A stretch of DNA of 64,000 nucleotides from Hyalella azteca (taxonomy: Eukaryota; Arthropoda; Malacostraca; Amphipoda; Hyalellidae): positions 49,739 to 113,738 of the forward strand of contig NW_025946520.1 of NCBI RefSeq assembly GCF_000764305.2. The letters are read 5' to 3'. Positions 48,515 to 59,232 of the stretch are shown piece after piece. Each line of letters begins with the position of its first letter. Positions within the stretch are counted from its first letter, which is position 1. The position numbers and the translations under genes were made by a program. Under the pieces are notes generated by a model. That model saw only the letters and a list, made by a program, of their open reading frames with translations, had not been told where the DNA came from and searched no databases.

Positions 48515-50805
48515 TAGTCTCTAGCAGCAGGCAGCAGGCGTGGGTACAACAGAGGCAGGTGGTCACAGAAGCTGTCAAGGCCTCGAGGGGTGAGACAAGC
48601 AATCGATTTCAAGACAAGACCTGCCGTGTGCTGGGCAAAACAAGCATGAAAATACGACCTCGGTGGTACGGATAACTGCTTAGTGTGCCTCATCAGTAGT
48701 ATGGATATAGGCTGAGAGTTGTCAGAACACAGCCAAAATATACAGGTCTTTTTGACAAATAAAAATGTTAAATATTGTTGGAGGATTCAATTGAATATTG
48801 TTGAAAATTAATGTTTCCCCGAGTTCTGGTTTAATATGTTCCAGCCAGAAAGTTGGCGGCTCAGTGTAAGTAGAACTCGTGAATGCGAAAGCAACTCAGC
48901 CAGTTAAATTTTAACACTAAAAATGCGTTAATGCAGACAGAATACATAATATACGTTAAATTATCAAAATTAAATACCTGCCGCATAGAATGACTGCCAT
49001 AGAGTCATATTTTTTACTTTTTTCGAACTCGACTTGCTGAATTTTTCGAGAAATTGATTCATAAATTTCTATATATTTAAGAGATATTCAAACAATAATG
49101 TGAAAAGATTTTTGTGCCTTCTTCATCTCTAATTCGATTCAAAGATTTTAATCCAATACTCTGTATGTCTTTACTTAATCATTTCTTAATTCAAATAAAA
49201 CTTACAAGAGACCTTGAACACGATTTGTTTACATTTCCAGTCACTAGTGTTCCATTTGTGCCAATGTTTATTTGTAACACAAATAAATGAAGGCCAGTTT
49301 CCATGACTCACTTCCAGAGAACCATTAGCGTGGGAAACACTCCCCAACTTCCCACTTCAGCGAGAGGGGAGGAGGGGGGAGGGGGAGGGAGGTAAAAGTA
49401 TGGAAGGAAAGTGATCTCTCAGGACCGACACAGTGCATCGACAAGACTATGGCCCTTGCCTATACTTTTGGCAGGCCTACAAGCGTCCAAATAGGTGGCA
49501 GGCTGATGATAATACATTGATAAATTACATTTTACATAATTATAAACAATGATGATGATGATTATAATTACATTAATGATATAATAATGATATATTGATT
49601 AGAAATCAAAATATTCGAGCCAGAAAATTTTGCTTGTGGTCTTTAGCCTCCAAAGAAACACTACGACCATTCTTCCTCGTTTGGATAATAATTGATTGTT
49701 GATAAACATTCATATCTCATGAACCATCGCGATTTTTTGCCGGGTTATGGGTGGCCACTCAAGGACCATCGGTAACCCGTCGATAACACGTCGATAGTTT
49801 CCACCAGAGACCGAGCAGGTGGACAGCCCGATGTTGTGATGACGGTTGTTAGGGTTGGAGGAAAGGGTTAATGGGTATTGGGTTTCCAAGAACACTTTTA
49901 ATCTTGTTATCCAATTTTCCGGTAAGCAGGATACCTTTCCCACAAATAGTGGCATTCTTTATTTATTATATGAAATACTTCTCTCTCCCTCACCTTCAAA
50001 AAAAAAATACAATACCCCAAAAGGGTAATATACCCCCATGCGACATGTATGCCTCCTCTTCGAGAAGAACTGTGTTACACGATTTTGATTCATGTTACTA
50101 TGAATAATTCTATACAATTGTAGAGGAAAATTTTTGCAATTTTCAAATCAAATATTGAAGATTTTATTGTATTTCGGAGAGTTTTGCGCCATTCTTCATA
50201 TCAGCAGATACTTGAAAGCTGAAGCCATAGAGTCATTTAAAGTTTAGGTATTTAAACACTAAGTTTCGTTCAAATCTATTCAGTAATTTGGAAGAAATTT
50301 TTTGATTGCACATTTAAGATTCCTTTAATTGGTGCAGTGAACGCGTCAACCAAACCGGCAGCAGCGCCTACGAATAGTAGCTGAGGAATCTCCATCAGCA
50401 AAGGTCAAAGTTGTGGTGATACTGCAGGATAATGATGATGGGATAAATAAATGACGAAATGACAACTAACTGCTCAGTTTAATGATTCTAAATGATAAAT
50501 GTGAGCAATAAGAATTTGAGTCACTTTACACCTCCACCACTACATATACGAGTTTATTGTTGGCACTCAGTGTGGTTACGCACTTTCAGAAGAGCAAATA
50601 ATTTGAAATGAGTAAAGGCAAAAGTCAGTAATAATAATCCAGCTTATATCAGTGCCGCCAAATCTTGGTTTGATCAAGTTGAAATTCAAATGGCAAATAC
50701 GATTGAGCTTAATAATTCGAATTAATTTGTAACTGGAGCTTCCAAAAAGCAACTGGAGCATAACTGTAACTGGAGCATAGCAGTAAGCAACTCACCTCTC
50801 GCTAC
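48515..50805. other. Spacer with one G-rich run
   Basis: No gene recognised. Positions 49358-49392 are a G-rich run (GAGGGGAGGAGGGGGGAGGG) able to form a G-quadruplex. Short open frames at 49710-50107 lack domains. Confidence 0.5.
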
Positions 50806-50807
50806 AT

Positions 50808-51545
50808 CGGTCATGCAACACCAGCGTCGGTCATATCACACCAGCATCGGTCATGCCACACCAGCATAGTTCATACCACACTACCATCGGTCACACCATA
50901 CCAGCATAGTTCATTGCACACTACCATCGGTCATACCATACCAGCATAGTTCATACCACACCATCATCGGTCATACCACACCAGCATCGGTCATACCACA
51001 CCAGCATCGGTCATGCCACACCAGCATCGGTCATGCCACACCAGCATCGGTCATGCCACACCAGCATCGGTCATACCACACCAGCATCGGTCATACCACA
51101 CCAGCATCGGTCATACCACACCAGCATCGGTCATACCACACCGGCATCGGTCTTACCACACCAGCATAGTTCATACCACACTACCATCGGTCATACCACA
51201 CCAGCATCAGTCATACCACACCAGCATCGATCATACCACACCAGCATTGGTCATACCACACCAGCATCGGTCATACCACACCAGCATTGGTCATACCACA
51301 CCGGCATCGGTCTTACCACACCAGCATAGTTCATACCACACTACCATCGGTCATACCACACCAGCATCAGTCATACCACACCAGCATCGATCATACCACA
51401 CCAGCATTGGTCATACCACACCAGCATCGGTCATACCACACCAGCATTGGTCATACCACACCAGCATCGGTCATGCCACACCAGCATAATTCATACCACA
51501 CCATCATCGGATATACCACACCAGCATCGGTCATACCACACACTC
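50808..51545. repeat. 20-bp minisatellite with 160-bp block duplication
   Basis: Some thirty-six units of CATACCACACCAGCATCGGT. The eight-unit block 51141-51300, with its distinctive variants (CCGGCATCGGTCTTACC, CATAGTTCATACC, CATCGATC), is repeated at 51301-51460 and I find no difference. Frames of up to 165 codons cross the array and are read-through of a His/Thr-rich repeat. Confidence 0.96.
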
Positions 51546-51549
51546 GCTA

Positions 51550-52230
51550 TTTGTACAGCAAATGTCACTCCACCGGCCACCGTAAACATAGGCAGGCCGA
51601 AAGGCTTCAATTGTCATCGCTGGGGGGAAATACGCGTCGTACAATCCAAACAAACAACGCACGCCGTAGCCAGGGTGGCGAGACAAGTGTAATTAGTGAT
51701 CGTTATTTGCGTTACTTAATGACACAATATTTAAGTGCGGGAATCTGTGCGAAAAGGCTGGGAATTTTCACGTTTCATCGCTGATATCTATCATTTTCAC
51801 GAGCAATTTTGCTTGACATTAACTCACTAAGAGCGAGGAGATTATAAGTTAAAAGTTTTCCATTGGAAATTTTTCATATAAATAATGAATGTCGATATCC
51901 AAGTCTTCGACACTGATTTCTTAACCATGACGATAAATGCTTTCAAATTAGAAGTTAATGAAGGAATAATGAGCGAAGATAAAGCAGAAGCTCCAGGGAA
52001 CTCAACTTAACCTACAATTAAGAAGACACTGACACCCTAAAATTAATCAGCCCTCTTAATGCTCATGCATGAATTGTGACATATAACAAGGTAGCAATAA
52101 TAATTATAAGCAATAGCATAATTATCTCTTTTTTCAAACACAAAAGCGTGATGGAAGAAAAGCGTTAAAATCACAACCCGACGCTAAGGTTACATATGAC
52201 CATCGAACGAAACAAAGCGTACGGATTGTA
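51550..52230. other. Spacer, no gene recognised
   Basis: The first 150 bases are relatively GC-rich. The rest is AT-rich. No gene recognised. Confidence 0.5.
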
Positions 52231-52235
52231 GCTTT

Positions 52236-52500
52236 AGCCTCTTGTTTATTTAGCTTTAGCCTGTCGTGTATTTAGCCTGAACCTCTCGTTCAATCAGCTA
52301 TAGCTACTCATTCATTTATCTATATAGCCTGTCGTGTATTTAGCCTTAACTTCTGGTTCAATCAGCTATTGCCACTCGTTCATTTATCTATATAGCCTGT
52401 CGTGTATTTAGCCTTAACTTCTGGTTCAATCAGCTATTGCCACTCTTTCATCTATCTATATAGCCTGTCGCGTATTTAGCCTGAGCCTCTCAACACTCCT
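52236..52500. repeat. 68-bp tandem array
   Basis: TAGCCTGTCG recurs with starts at 52257, 52325, 52393 and 52461, a strict 68-base period. The second and third units are nearly identical (CTTAACTTCTGGTTCAATCA). Confidence 0.95.
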
Positions 52501-52654
52501 TCTTTCACGAGACTCTCTTAATGAAGACGAACGAGCCTCATGCTGAGCGATCCATCTGCCCATTGAAAGGCGATTAAGCAGCGGTCCTTCAATAAGCAAA
52601 TGCCGATGCTGGTCGATCCTCTTCGCGCTATTCAAACCAAGACCAAAATGTTGG

Positions 52655-52771
52655 TATAAATAACCTGCGCTGAAATGGACAGCAAACAACACTTGTCAGT
52701 TTTTAGCTGTCGGTGGAGTTAACGATTTATTAGCTAACCCTAGTAATGGGCTTTGCAATAAGGAGGTTAGT
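52655..52771 (+). promoter_or_regulatory. Possible core promoter and tiny first exon
   Basis: TATAAATA at 52655, an arthropod-type initiator TCAGTT at 52696-52701, then an ATG at 52746 opening seven codons' worth of frame before AG-GTTAGT, a plausible splice donor at 52766. The TATA-to-initiator distance (43 bases) is longer than the usual ~30. Suggestive only. Its phase does not match the exon-like sequence at 53039-53100. Confidence 0.25.
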
Positions 52772-53038
52772 CTCATATACTGGCTGATTTTTCCTTCAGC
52801 AGCGATTGATTCCTACGATATAAATATAATTTAGATGAAAAATATTTCATGACAATCATTTCAACTTTCGATTAATTTTTCCGTGTCAGAACTGAAGAAG
52901 ACCAAATCTTAGATACAAAAGCTTTAAGTTTTGTCTACCGACATGCTTGGAATCACTTTAATTAATTGTATTTGTGTTATTCGCAATTAAGAACCTTACA
53001 ATATGCAAGAGTATCAATGAATTGAATGAAGAAACTTC

Positions 53039-53100
53039 TCTAAAGGAGCCATCGCAGTGGCGTACGTTCAACAGCAAAGTGTGAGATACGCACCTGCATC
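53039..53100 (+). pseudogene. Possible exon fragment of a secreted repeat protein
   Basis: The frame reads GAIAVAYVQQQSVRYAPAST, which looks like the end of a signal peptide followed by a Tyr/Ala/Pro-rich stretch of the kind seen in arthropod cuticle proteins. It has no start codon of its own. A candidate 3' splice site (CTTCTCTAAAG) precedes it, and it then runs into a 20-bp repeat that shifts frame with each unit. The repeat ends in the adapter-containing junction, so any real exon is broken or misassembled here. Confidence 0.25.
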
Positions 53101-53241
53101 TACCTACCCGCACCTGCACCTACCTACACGCACCTGCACCTACCTACACGCACCTACACCTACCTACACGCACCTGCACCTACCTACACGCACCTGCACC
53201 TACCTACACGCACCTGCACCTACCTACACGCACCTGCACCT
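53091..53241. repeat. 20-bp minisatellite ending at artefact
   Basis: About seven and a half units of CACCTGCACCTACCTACACG. The array stops at the N (53242) and adapter sequence, so its true length and right flank are unknown. Confidence 0.95.
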
Positions 53242-53262
53242 NTAGATGTGTATAAGAGACAG
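53242..53262. other. Nextera/Tn5 mosaic-end adapter and N: assembly artefact
   Basis: Positions 53244-53262 read AGATGTGTATAAGAGACAG, the exact 19-base Tn5 mosaic end used in Nextera library adapters, next to a single N at 53242. It sits exactly between two unrelated tandem arrays. This is library sequence left in the assembly, so the two sides need not be neighbours in the genome. Confidence 0.97.
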
Positions 53263-53716
53263 CTTGGGCACATAGAACAACTGAACAGATGGAACACTTG
53301 GGCACATAGAACAACTGAACAGATGGAACACTTGGGCACATAGAACAACTGAACACATGGAACACTTGAAAACATAGAACAACTCAACAGATGGAACACT
53401 TGGGAACCTGGAACAACTGAACAGATGCAACACTTGAACACATAGAACAAGCGAACAGATGGAACACTTGAACACATAGAACAACTGAACACATGGAACA
53501 CTTGGGCACATAGAACAACTGAACACATGGAACACTTGAGCACATAGAACAACTGAACAGATAAAACACTTGAACTCATAGAACAACTGAACACATGGAA
53601 CACTTGGGCACTTGGAACAACTGAACAGATGGAACACTCGGGCACTTGGAACAACTGAACACATGGAACACTTGGGCACATAGAACAACTGAACACATGG
53701 AACACTTGAGCACTTG
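53263..53716. repeat. 34-bp minisatellite beginning at artefact
   Basis: About thirteen units of CTTGGGCACATAGAACAACT then GAACAGATGGAACA, strict 34-base period, with GGGCACTTGG and GAACACATGG variants. Its left end is the adapter. Minus-strand frames of 161 and 169 codons (Cys/Ser/Val-rich, periodic) are read-through that also crosses the adapter. Confidence 0.95.
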
Positions 53717-53719
53717 TAC

Positions 53720-54820
53720 AGCAAGTATCTCACTCAGCGCACAGGTCGACACGTCGCACAAAGGCTTATGAGGCATGGGCTCAAATGGGCTCATAATTAA
53801 CAAAAACTTTATGCATTTGAATAGGGCTTAGGTTCGAGGTTCAGTGCGTCTGTAGGTCGTTATTTTGATGGATGATAGAGGGCAGTAATAGAGTCCAAAT
53901 CATCGATTGAAGGTGGGAATGATGGAGGACCGTAACATAGTCCAAATCATCGGCAGAGGATGAGAAAGATCACAATGATTTGAACTTTATTCAAGATCTG
54001 TAATGACAGGAAATTAATTAAAATCATTGGATAATTCCATGATATAAGCATTAATTGCGCGAGTTAACTAATGTTAGCTCAACGTTGTGAATTAAAGGAC
54101 TAATTTATAACCGATTAACTCTAATTACTTCAATTAAGAACATTTTTCTGTGAATTTGGAAAAATATTCGAGGCCTGCGATGAGAAAGCGAAAGAAAATT
54201 AAACGCCAAGGGCATTTGAAGCGTTTCAAATGCTACCAAGAAGATCGTCTCATACACTATACAAGGCCTTCACAACAATAATGTTGAAGATCAAAATTAT
54301 AATAGGTAAATATATAAAAGGATTCTTTCGTGGCGTACAGGTTTTAGTAGGAAATTTACATGTCCGCTATTATTACATTATTAATTATTATTATTATCTA
54401 CTATTACTGCATTAAGATATTATGTTATGTGTTGTTGTAGTTGTGTAATATAAATAATTAGGTTTTATTATTTCACTAGTAATGGTCGTAATGGGCCAGT
54501 AGTTCTCAGCAGTACATTCATTATTTAGTCAGTTAGACATGATTTAGTTAAGGTATACTTTGAACTTAGCGAAAAAAAAGAACTCCCGTGTATTAACAAA
54601 TCATGCGCCCAAAACTTAATAGGTTCGTCATGGCAACATTTATTAGCACTATTTTTGGAGTTATGAATAATATAACATATTAAATACTGTGAATTTTGAT
54701 GCCATTGATTCTATTTGCACGAAATTTATTTATCTTATTCTAAGAGATTTTGATTATATTTTGAGCGAGATTAAATACTTAATAATCCTTATGCCTGGGA
54801 CCTCAGGAGTGACTGCGCTG
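53720..54820. other. Spacer, no gene recognised
   Basis: AT-rich. CATAGTCCAAATCATCG-like words occur twice at 53885-53960. No gene recognised. Confidence 0.5.
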
Positions 54821-54822
54821 CG

Positions 54823-55010
54823 GCTACACTCAAAACAATAAATGGTTCAATTAAATTTCCTGACGAACTTTCTTTCTTACCCACACCACGAGCAAAGAGC
54901 GGACGTATCACTGATACGCATCTTTGCCGGGCAAAACTGAGTCAAGATGAGCCATACAAAGGCAAAAATAGCTATTTGGACAAAAGCTCACTTATTCCTC
55001 TAAGTTTAAC
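54823..55010 (+). mobile_element. MITE-like element B (copy 4)
   Basis: Starts CTACACTCAAAACAATAAAT, matching the terminal repeat of the 16.1-kb copy, then CGGACGTATCACTGATACGC, AACTGAGTCAAGATGAGCCA, and ends CTCACTTATTCCTCTAAG. The terminal inversion is only partial here. Adjacent on the right is the 168-bp repeat. Confidence 0.55.
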
Positions 55011-55021
55011 CCCAGCAGGCA

Positions 55022-55830
55022 TTCGTTGGTTGAATCGACGTTGAATCAACTACCTGCTACGACATTGAGATCGGGGTGAAAAGAGGTTTGGAATGAAAAT
55101 TGAAGCAACATCTTTCACGCGACGTCGTACTGACGTTAAAATGCAACATTGAATCAATGTTGTTACTACGACGTTGTAGCGACGTCGCAGAAGCAACATT
55201 GATAAAACGTTACATTGAAACGTCCGTACGACGTTTAGAGAATGACGTTGCTTCAATTTTCATTCTAAACCTCTTTTCACCCCGATCTCAACGTCGTAAT
55301 GTGTAGTCGTTTCGACGTCAATTCAACCAAAAAATTCAACGTTGCAGTAACGTCGTAGTAGCAACATTGATTCAATGTCGCATTGTAACGTCAGTACGAC
55401 GTCGCGTGAAAGATGTTGCTTCAATTTTCATTCTAAACCTCTTTTCACCCCGATCTCAACGTCGTAATGTGTAGTTGTTTCAACGTCGATTCAACCAGAA
55501 AATTTGACGTTGTAGCGACGTCGTAGAAGCAACAATGATAAAATGTTGCATTGTAACGTCTGTACGACGTTTAGAGAATGACGTTACTTACATTTTCATT
55601 CTAAACGTCTTTTCACCCCGATCTCAACGTCGTAATTAGTAGGTGTTTCAACGTCAATTCAACCAAAAAATTCAACGTTGCAGCAACGTCGTATTAGAAA
55701 TATTGACTAAACGTTGCATTGTAACGTCAGTACGACGTTTAGTGAATGACGTTTCTTTAATTTTCTTTCTAAACCTCTTTGAAACACGATCTCACCGTCG
55801 TAACTGGTCGATCCAACCATTGGACTCCTA
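55022..55830. repeat. 168-bp satellite-like array with inverted first copy
   Basis: CATTCTAAAC-type markers at 55261, 55429, 55597 and 55765 give a strict 168-base period for plus-oriented units (blocks CACCCCGATCTCAACGTCGT, TTCAACGT, GTACGACGT, TTGCTTCAATTTT). Positions 55022-55177 carry the same unit reversed (ACGACATTGAGATCGGGGTG), so 55022-55320 is a large inverted repeat centred near 55178. The sequence is rich in AACGTCGTA and its complement. Small frames on both strands encode similar peptides purely because of the inversion. Confidence 0.9.
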
Positions 55831-55834
55831 AATC

Positions 55835-56265
55835 AATGTAACGTGAAATTAAGCTGAGCATAAATTAATTAATTCACTATTACAACTACCCCTTAATACT
55901 TGGCAAAAAAACACACAAAATACGGAGAATTTTAATTTTTTAGAGGTTTGCCTCCTGTCACCAAGGCGCTCAAGGGCATACCAGAGACACCTGGATACCG
56001 TCAACGTTGAGCTTGACCTCGCCCCCCGCCACCAAGGCGTTCAGGGGCATACCTGAGATACTTGGAGAATTCTTGGTTCAGCTTGAGCTCAGTCGCTTCG
56101 CGAAAAGTTGCCATGACGACTTCTGGAAAGAGTAAATATTTTGGATACTGAAAAGGAGCCGTAATTTAGGAAACAATTCATGTGATTTTGGAAAAAAGTA
56201 AGCATTATCATAAGCTGATCAAGAACACCTATACACAATTACCTCTAACCTTTTCATAAAAAATA
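55835..56265. other. Spacer with a short duplication
   Basis: TCACCAAGGCGCTCAAGGGC and CACCAAGGCGTTCAGGGGCA are two diverged copies about 65 bases apart (55955-56075). No gene recognised. Confidence 0.5.
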
Positions 56266-56269
56266 TCTA

Positions 56270-56690
56270 TATAGCTATATATATGATATAGTAACCTGCT
56301 AGAGCTTCAACTATGTACAAATTGCATTTTGAAGCTATAGCTAAAAGTATGCGTGACGTGTGAGAAATATGAAGCTATAAACATAATGGCGACATGCTAG
56401 AGCTATGAAAAGGTATGTATATGACAAATAATACCTATACCTATGTAGTTAGTGAGATGATAGAATTATATAGCAAGTTATTACAGGCCAGAGCTATAAC
56501 TAGGAATGTTGGTTACTTGCTATAACTATAACTTTAGTTATGAATGATATATTACACCCGTAACTATTGTTATGAATGACATATTAGAGCAATATTTAGC
56601 TATGGGTATGAGTGACTTACTGGATTGCCATGTAGCCAGGTTCAAGTGACATGTTAAAGCTATAGGTACGTGTTACATGCTTGATCTCAT
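56270..56690. repeat. Degenerate AGCTATA-rich array
   Basis: Loose repetition of GCTATAACTA / GACATGCTAGAGCTAT-like units about 40-50 bases apart. Heavily diverged. Confidence 0.65.
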
Positions 56691-56694
56691 ATAC

Positions 56695-57190
56695 CAAATT
56701 AAGGGTGTAATGGAACTGCGATGAGGAATACAGAATTGTTAATATTGCATCTTGAATTACAGGCTATTGGCTATACATATATTTAATGGCCGTACCATGT
56801 CTTTAGACTGCCGGCCTCAAACAGTGTATAGCTGACACGGATTCACTCCCATCGCCCCTATAGACTCATTTGCAGGGTCATTCATTAAGAAGTTTATGTA
56901 GAACATACATGAGATGAACCTCGAAACAAGTGAATGTTAACATACATGAATATATGCAAATGTGAATATATGTATGAATACGCAATTCATACTTCATGAT
57001 ATACGTATGCAATGCTTACTTTACTTAATGACTTAGAGCGCTGAATGTAGAGTAAACTAATTTTATTTATTTTTTAGAAACAAAATTTCGATAACCTTAA
57101 AAAGTTTGCCGTAATCACTTAAGACGACATGAGTAATTCATCTATACATAAATACACAAATTAACAGTGACATAAGTCCTTTTATAGATA
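56695..57190. other. Spacer downstream of the minus-strand genes
   Basis: AT-rich sequence where I looked for further minus-strand exons and found none convincing. Confidence 0.45.
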
Positions 57191-57191
57191 C

Positions 57192-59110
57192 CTTTAATGG
57201 CTGCACACATGCGAGTTCCGTTGAATGCAATTTTGTTTTTCTTCCCCTTCAAACTCATCTTCGACATTAGGGCATTGCTCATGGTTCTGAAAACATAAGA
57301 ATATTACTTGCACCAAGAGTTAGATTAGAAAAAATTTCACGTACGTGCCATAGTCGTTCAACGGAACTGTTGATTGTATACGTCCTAAACTCATCTAAAG
57401 GTCACAAGGTTATAAGGCAGTCAGTGGCCTAAAGCATAATTACTTGAAACATAACGTTGTTGGGACAACTGTAAGAGCCCGTTAACATTACATAAATATA
57501 TTTATAATTGTTATGTATTATAATCATTTGTTGATGAAGTTTNTTTAAGTTTGACCTGGTATGAACTGCACTTACAAGAAGCGGCCTGCTTCAGCAGTCC
57601 AGACTCATCGCTGTCACTAACTTCTGCAATAAAATTAAATTTGGAAATGTAAATCAAATTTAGGTTTACATTTCCAAAACACCTGTAAAGAGACCCAGAA
57701 CACATTTCTGTAGCTTATTTTGAACGAAGATTATGAAAAAGCCTTTATCGAATTAGCAGCGAATAAAATGTGAGCGTGAATGAACATAAATTTCATCTAC
57801 GACAGCATTAACACTTATGCTAATTTTTTAAACATATGATACCTACAGTAACAAAAAATGCTTCAAATATACCGGAGATAAGTCAACGAGTCACCAAATT
57901 TAGGACAATATTTGAATGAAATCTAAGGGTGAATAAATGAATTAGAGCTTATTTAGACGTGGAGTAGAATTATACAAGACCATGCTGATATGTTGTTAAC
58001 GACGTATTCTTCTTAACCGGGGCGTAGGCAGGCTCCGGTTCCTCCTCACTTTCGGCTGCAGTCGTTTCGTCGTGTTGCTCACAAGTACGCTGACTCTCTG
58101 TTATCAACGAAGACATAAGTTAAGAATAAGTTAAGTTTTTCTTCACAAATAAGTTAAAAAAGTTGGTTTCAACAATTTTTTGTAAAAGGATATCTTATTT
58201 GAGACGTCAATAATGGGTCAAGGATGGGCATTAGCATAGAACTTGTTCTGCTTTGAATCGTTCTGCTCACTGTGCCACATGCTGAAAGAAAAATTACATG
58301 GTTTCTATCGATAGAGTTGTTGATCATAATGATAAGGGCGAGATATGATTATTTTGATACTATTAGAAAGAATTGTAGAGATCAAAATATTCAAAGCAGA
58401 ATGATATCAAGGGTCGGCTACGGATAGCAGGTTCCATTCACTGCTGATTGGTGGATGTCCAGAGATATCCAAGGCGTTAGATTCAGGGCTTATTGGTGCA
58501 CAAAATTGGTGATGCTCGGCTGCACTCCCCCATGTAAGTGTAACCAACATCAACATTATTAAGGGAAATCAAAACGCCTTTTATTCCATGATTTCCATGA
58601 CCTGAAATGAAATCCAATGACTTTCCAGGCCTGGTAAGTGAAGGCCCATAACCATCTCTCTCCAGTTATCTAAAAAATATACCTATTAATTGTTATAGCT
58701 GAACAGCTGGCAAGTGGGGCATTGAAGCGTAAAATGTACCCTGCTTTGGTAATATAGAGTGTAAATTTTATATCACAGAGATCCTAGTTTATGCAAATAC
58801 AGAAATTAAGATAGAGGTGCAACTTTAAGGTATGCTCAGTAAATTTGTATTTACTCTACCGCAGAATTTGATAGTTACAAAAATTCTTGCGTTTTCACTA
58901 TTTCTTACCAGAGGTGCATTTCACTTTGATCAAGTCAAATGATAGCCAACTGCTGCACGGTACATGCTTCTCACGGAGCAATGCTGCTGCATTGCCTTTG
59001 TTGGGCCACCTGACGGAACGTCCCTCAATCCAAGCAGTTGGTATGGTCCCTTCCGTTTCTTTGGTCCCCTCCAACCAAACCGCTCGTGACCACACGTTGG
59101 GCATCCTCTC
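57192..59110 (-). CDS. Inferred spliced gene, possible TnpA-like partner protein
   Basis: Five minus-strand exon candidates with consensus splice sites and consistent phases: 59110-58909 (after TTTCAG, before GTAAGA), 58097-58050 (before GTGAGG), 57623-57576 (after TTGCAG, before GTAAGT), 57468-57444 (25-base microexon) and 57286-57192 (after TTTTCAG, before GTATCT). Phases run 0-1, 1-1, 1-1, 1-2, 2-1 with no stop. The first exon reads VWLEGTKETEGTIPTAWIEG and then VRWP, a Trp/Pro pattern recalling the N-terminus of DUF4806-type invertebrate proteins; an acidic stretch with SDSDESG follows, then MSLKGKKNKIAFNGTRMCAA. The start is probably ATG at 59104. No final exon or stop was found, so the gene is incomplete or truncated. 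It follows the transposase on the same strand, 120 bases downstream, which fits the second gene of a CACTA element. That role is inference. Confidence 0.5.
57542..57542. other. Single ambiguous base
   Basis: An isolated N inside a T-rich run, in the intron just downstream of the exon candidate 57623-57576. It is probably a low-quality call or closed gap. Unlike the N at 53242 it has no adapter beside it. Confidence 0.9.
57641..57677. repeat. 13-bp inverted repeat in an intron
   Basis: TTGGAAATGTAAA (57641-57653) and its exact complement (57665-57677) around an 11-base loop. It lies about 20-50 bases upstream of the inferred 3' splice site of the 57623-57576 exon, where a branch point would be expected. 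Confidence 0.85.
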
Positions 59111-59232
59111 CTGAAATTGAATGCTAATTGTAGATTAATAATGTTATGCTGGCTTGAAATTTCCAGAATTCTCATGTAAATCTAGATTATATTTTGTAAA
59201 ACAAAAACAAAAATACCAAATTCACCATTCAT

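Noticed and set aside
48031..48693. 220-codon minus frame
   Set aside because: The centre is the 34-bp array read out, other frames are open on both strands, and the flanks show no domain.
50808..51545. CRISPR array
   Set aside because: Units are contiguous, with no unique spacers of constant length, and the setting is eukaryotic. The same applies to every array here.
51013..51784. His/Thr-rich frames of 158 and 165 codons
   Set aside because: Read-through of the 20-bp array. The tail after the array has no recognisable domain.
53820..53850. tRNA B-box-like GGTTCGAGGTTC
   Set aside because: No matching A box or cloverleaf stems could be drawn around it.
55050..55306. Similar 68-codon frames on opposite strands
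   Set aside because: The similarity comes from the inverted 168-bp unit, not from two genes.
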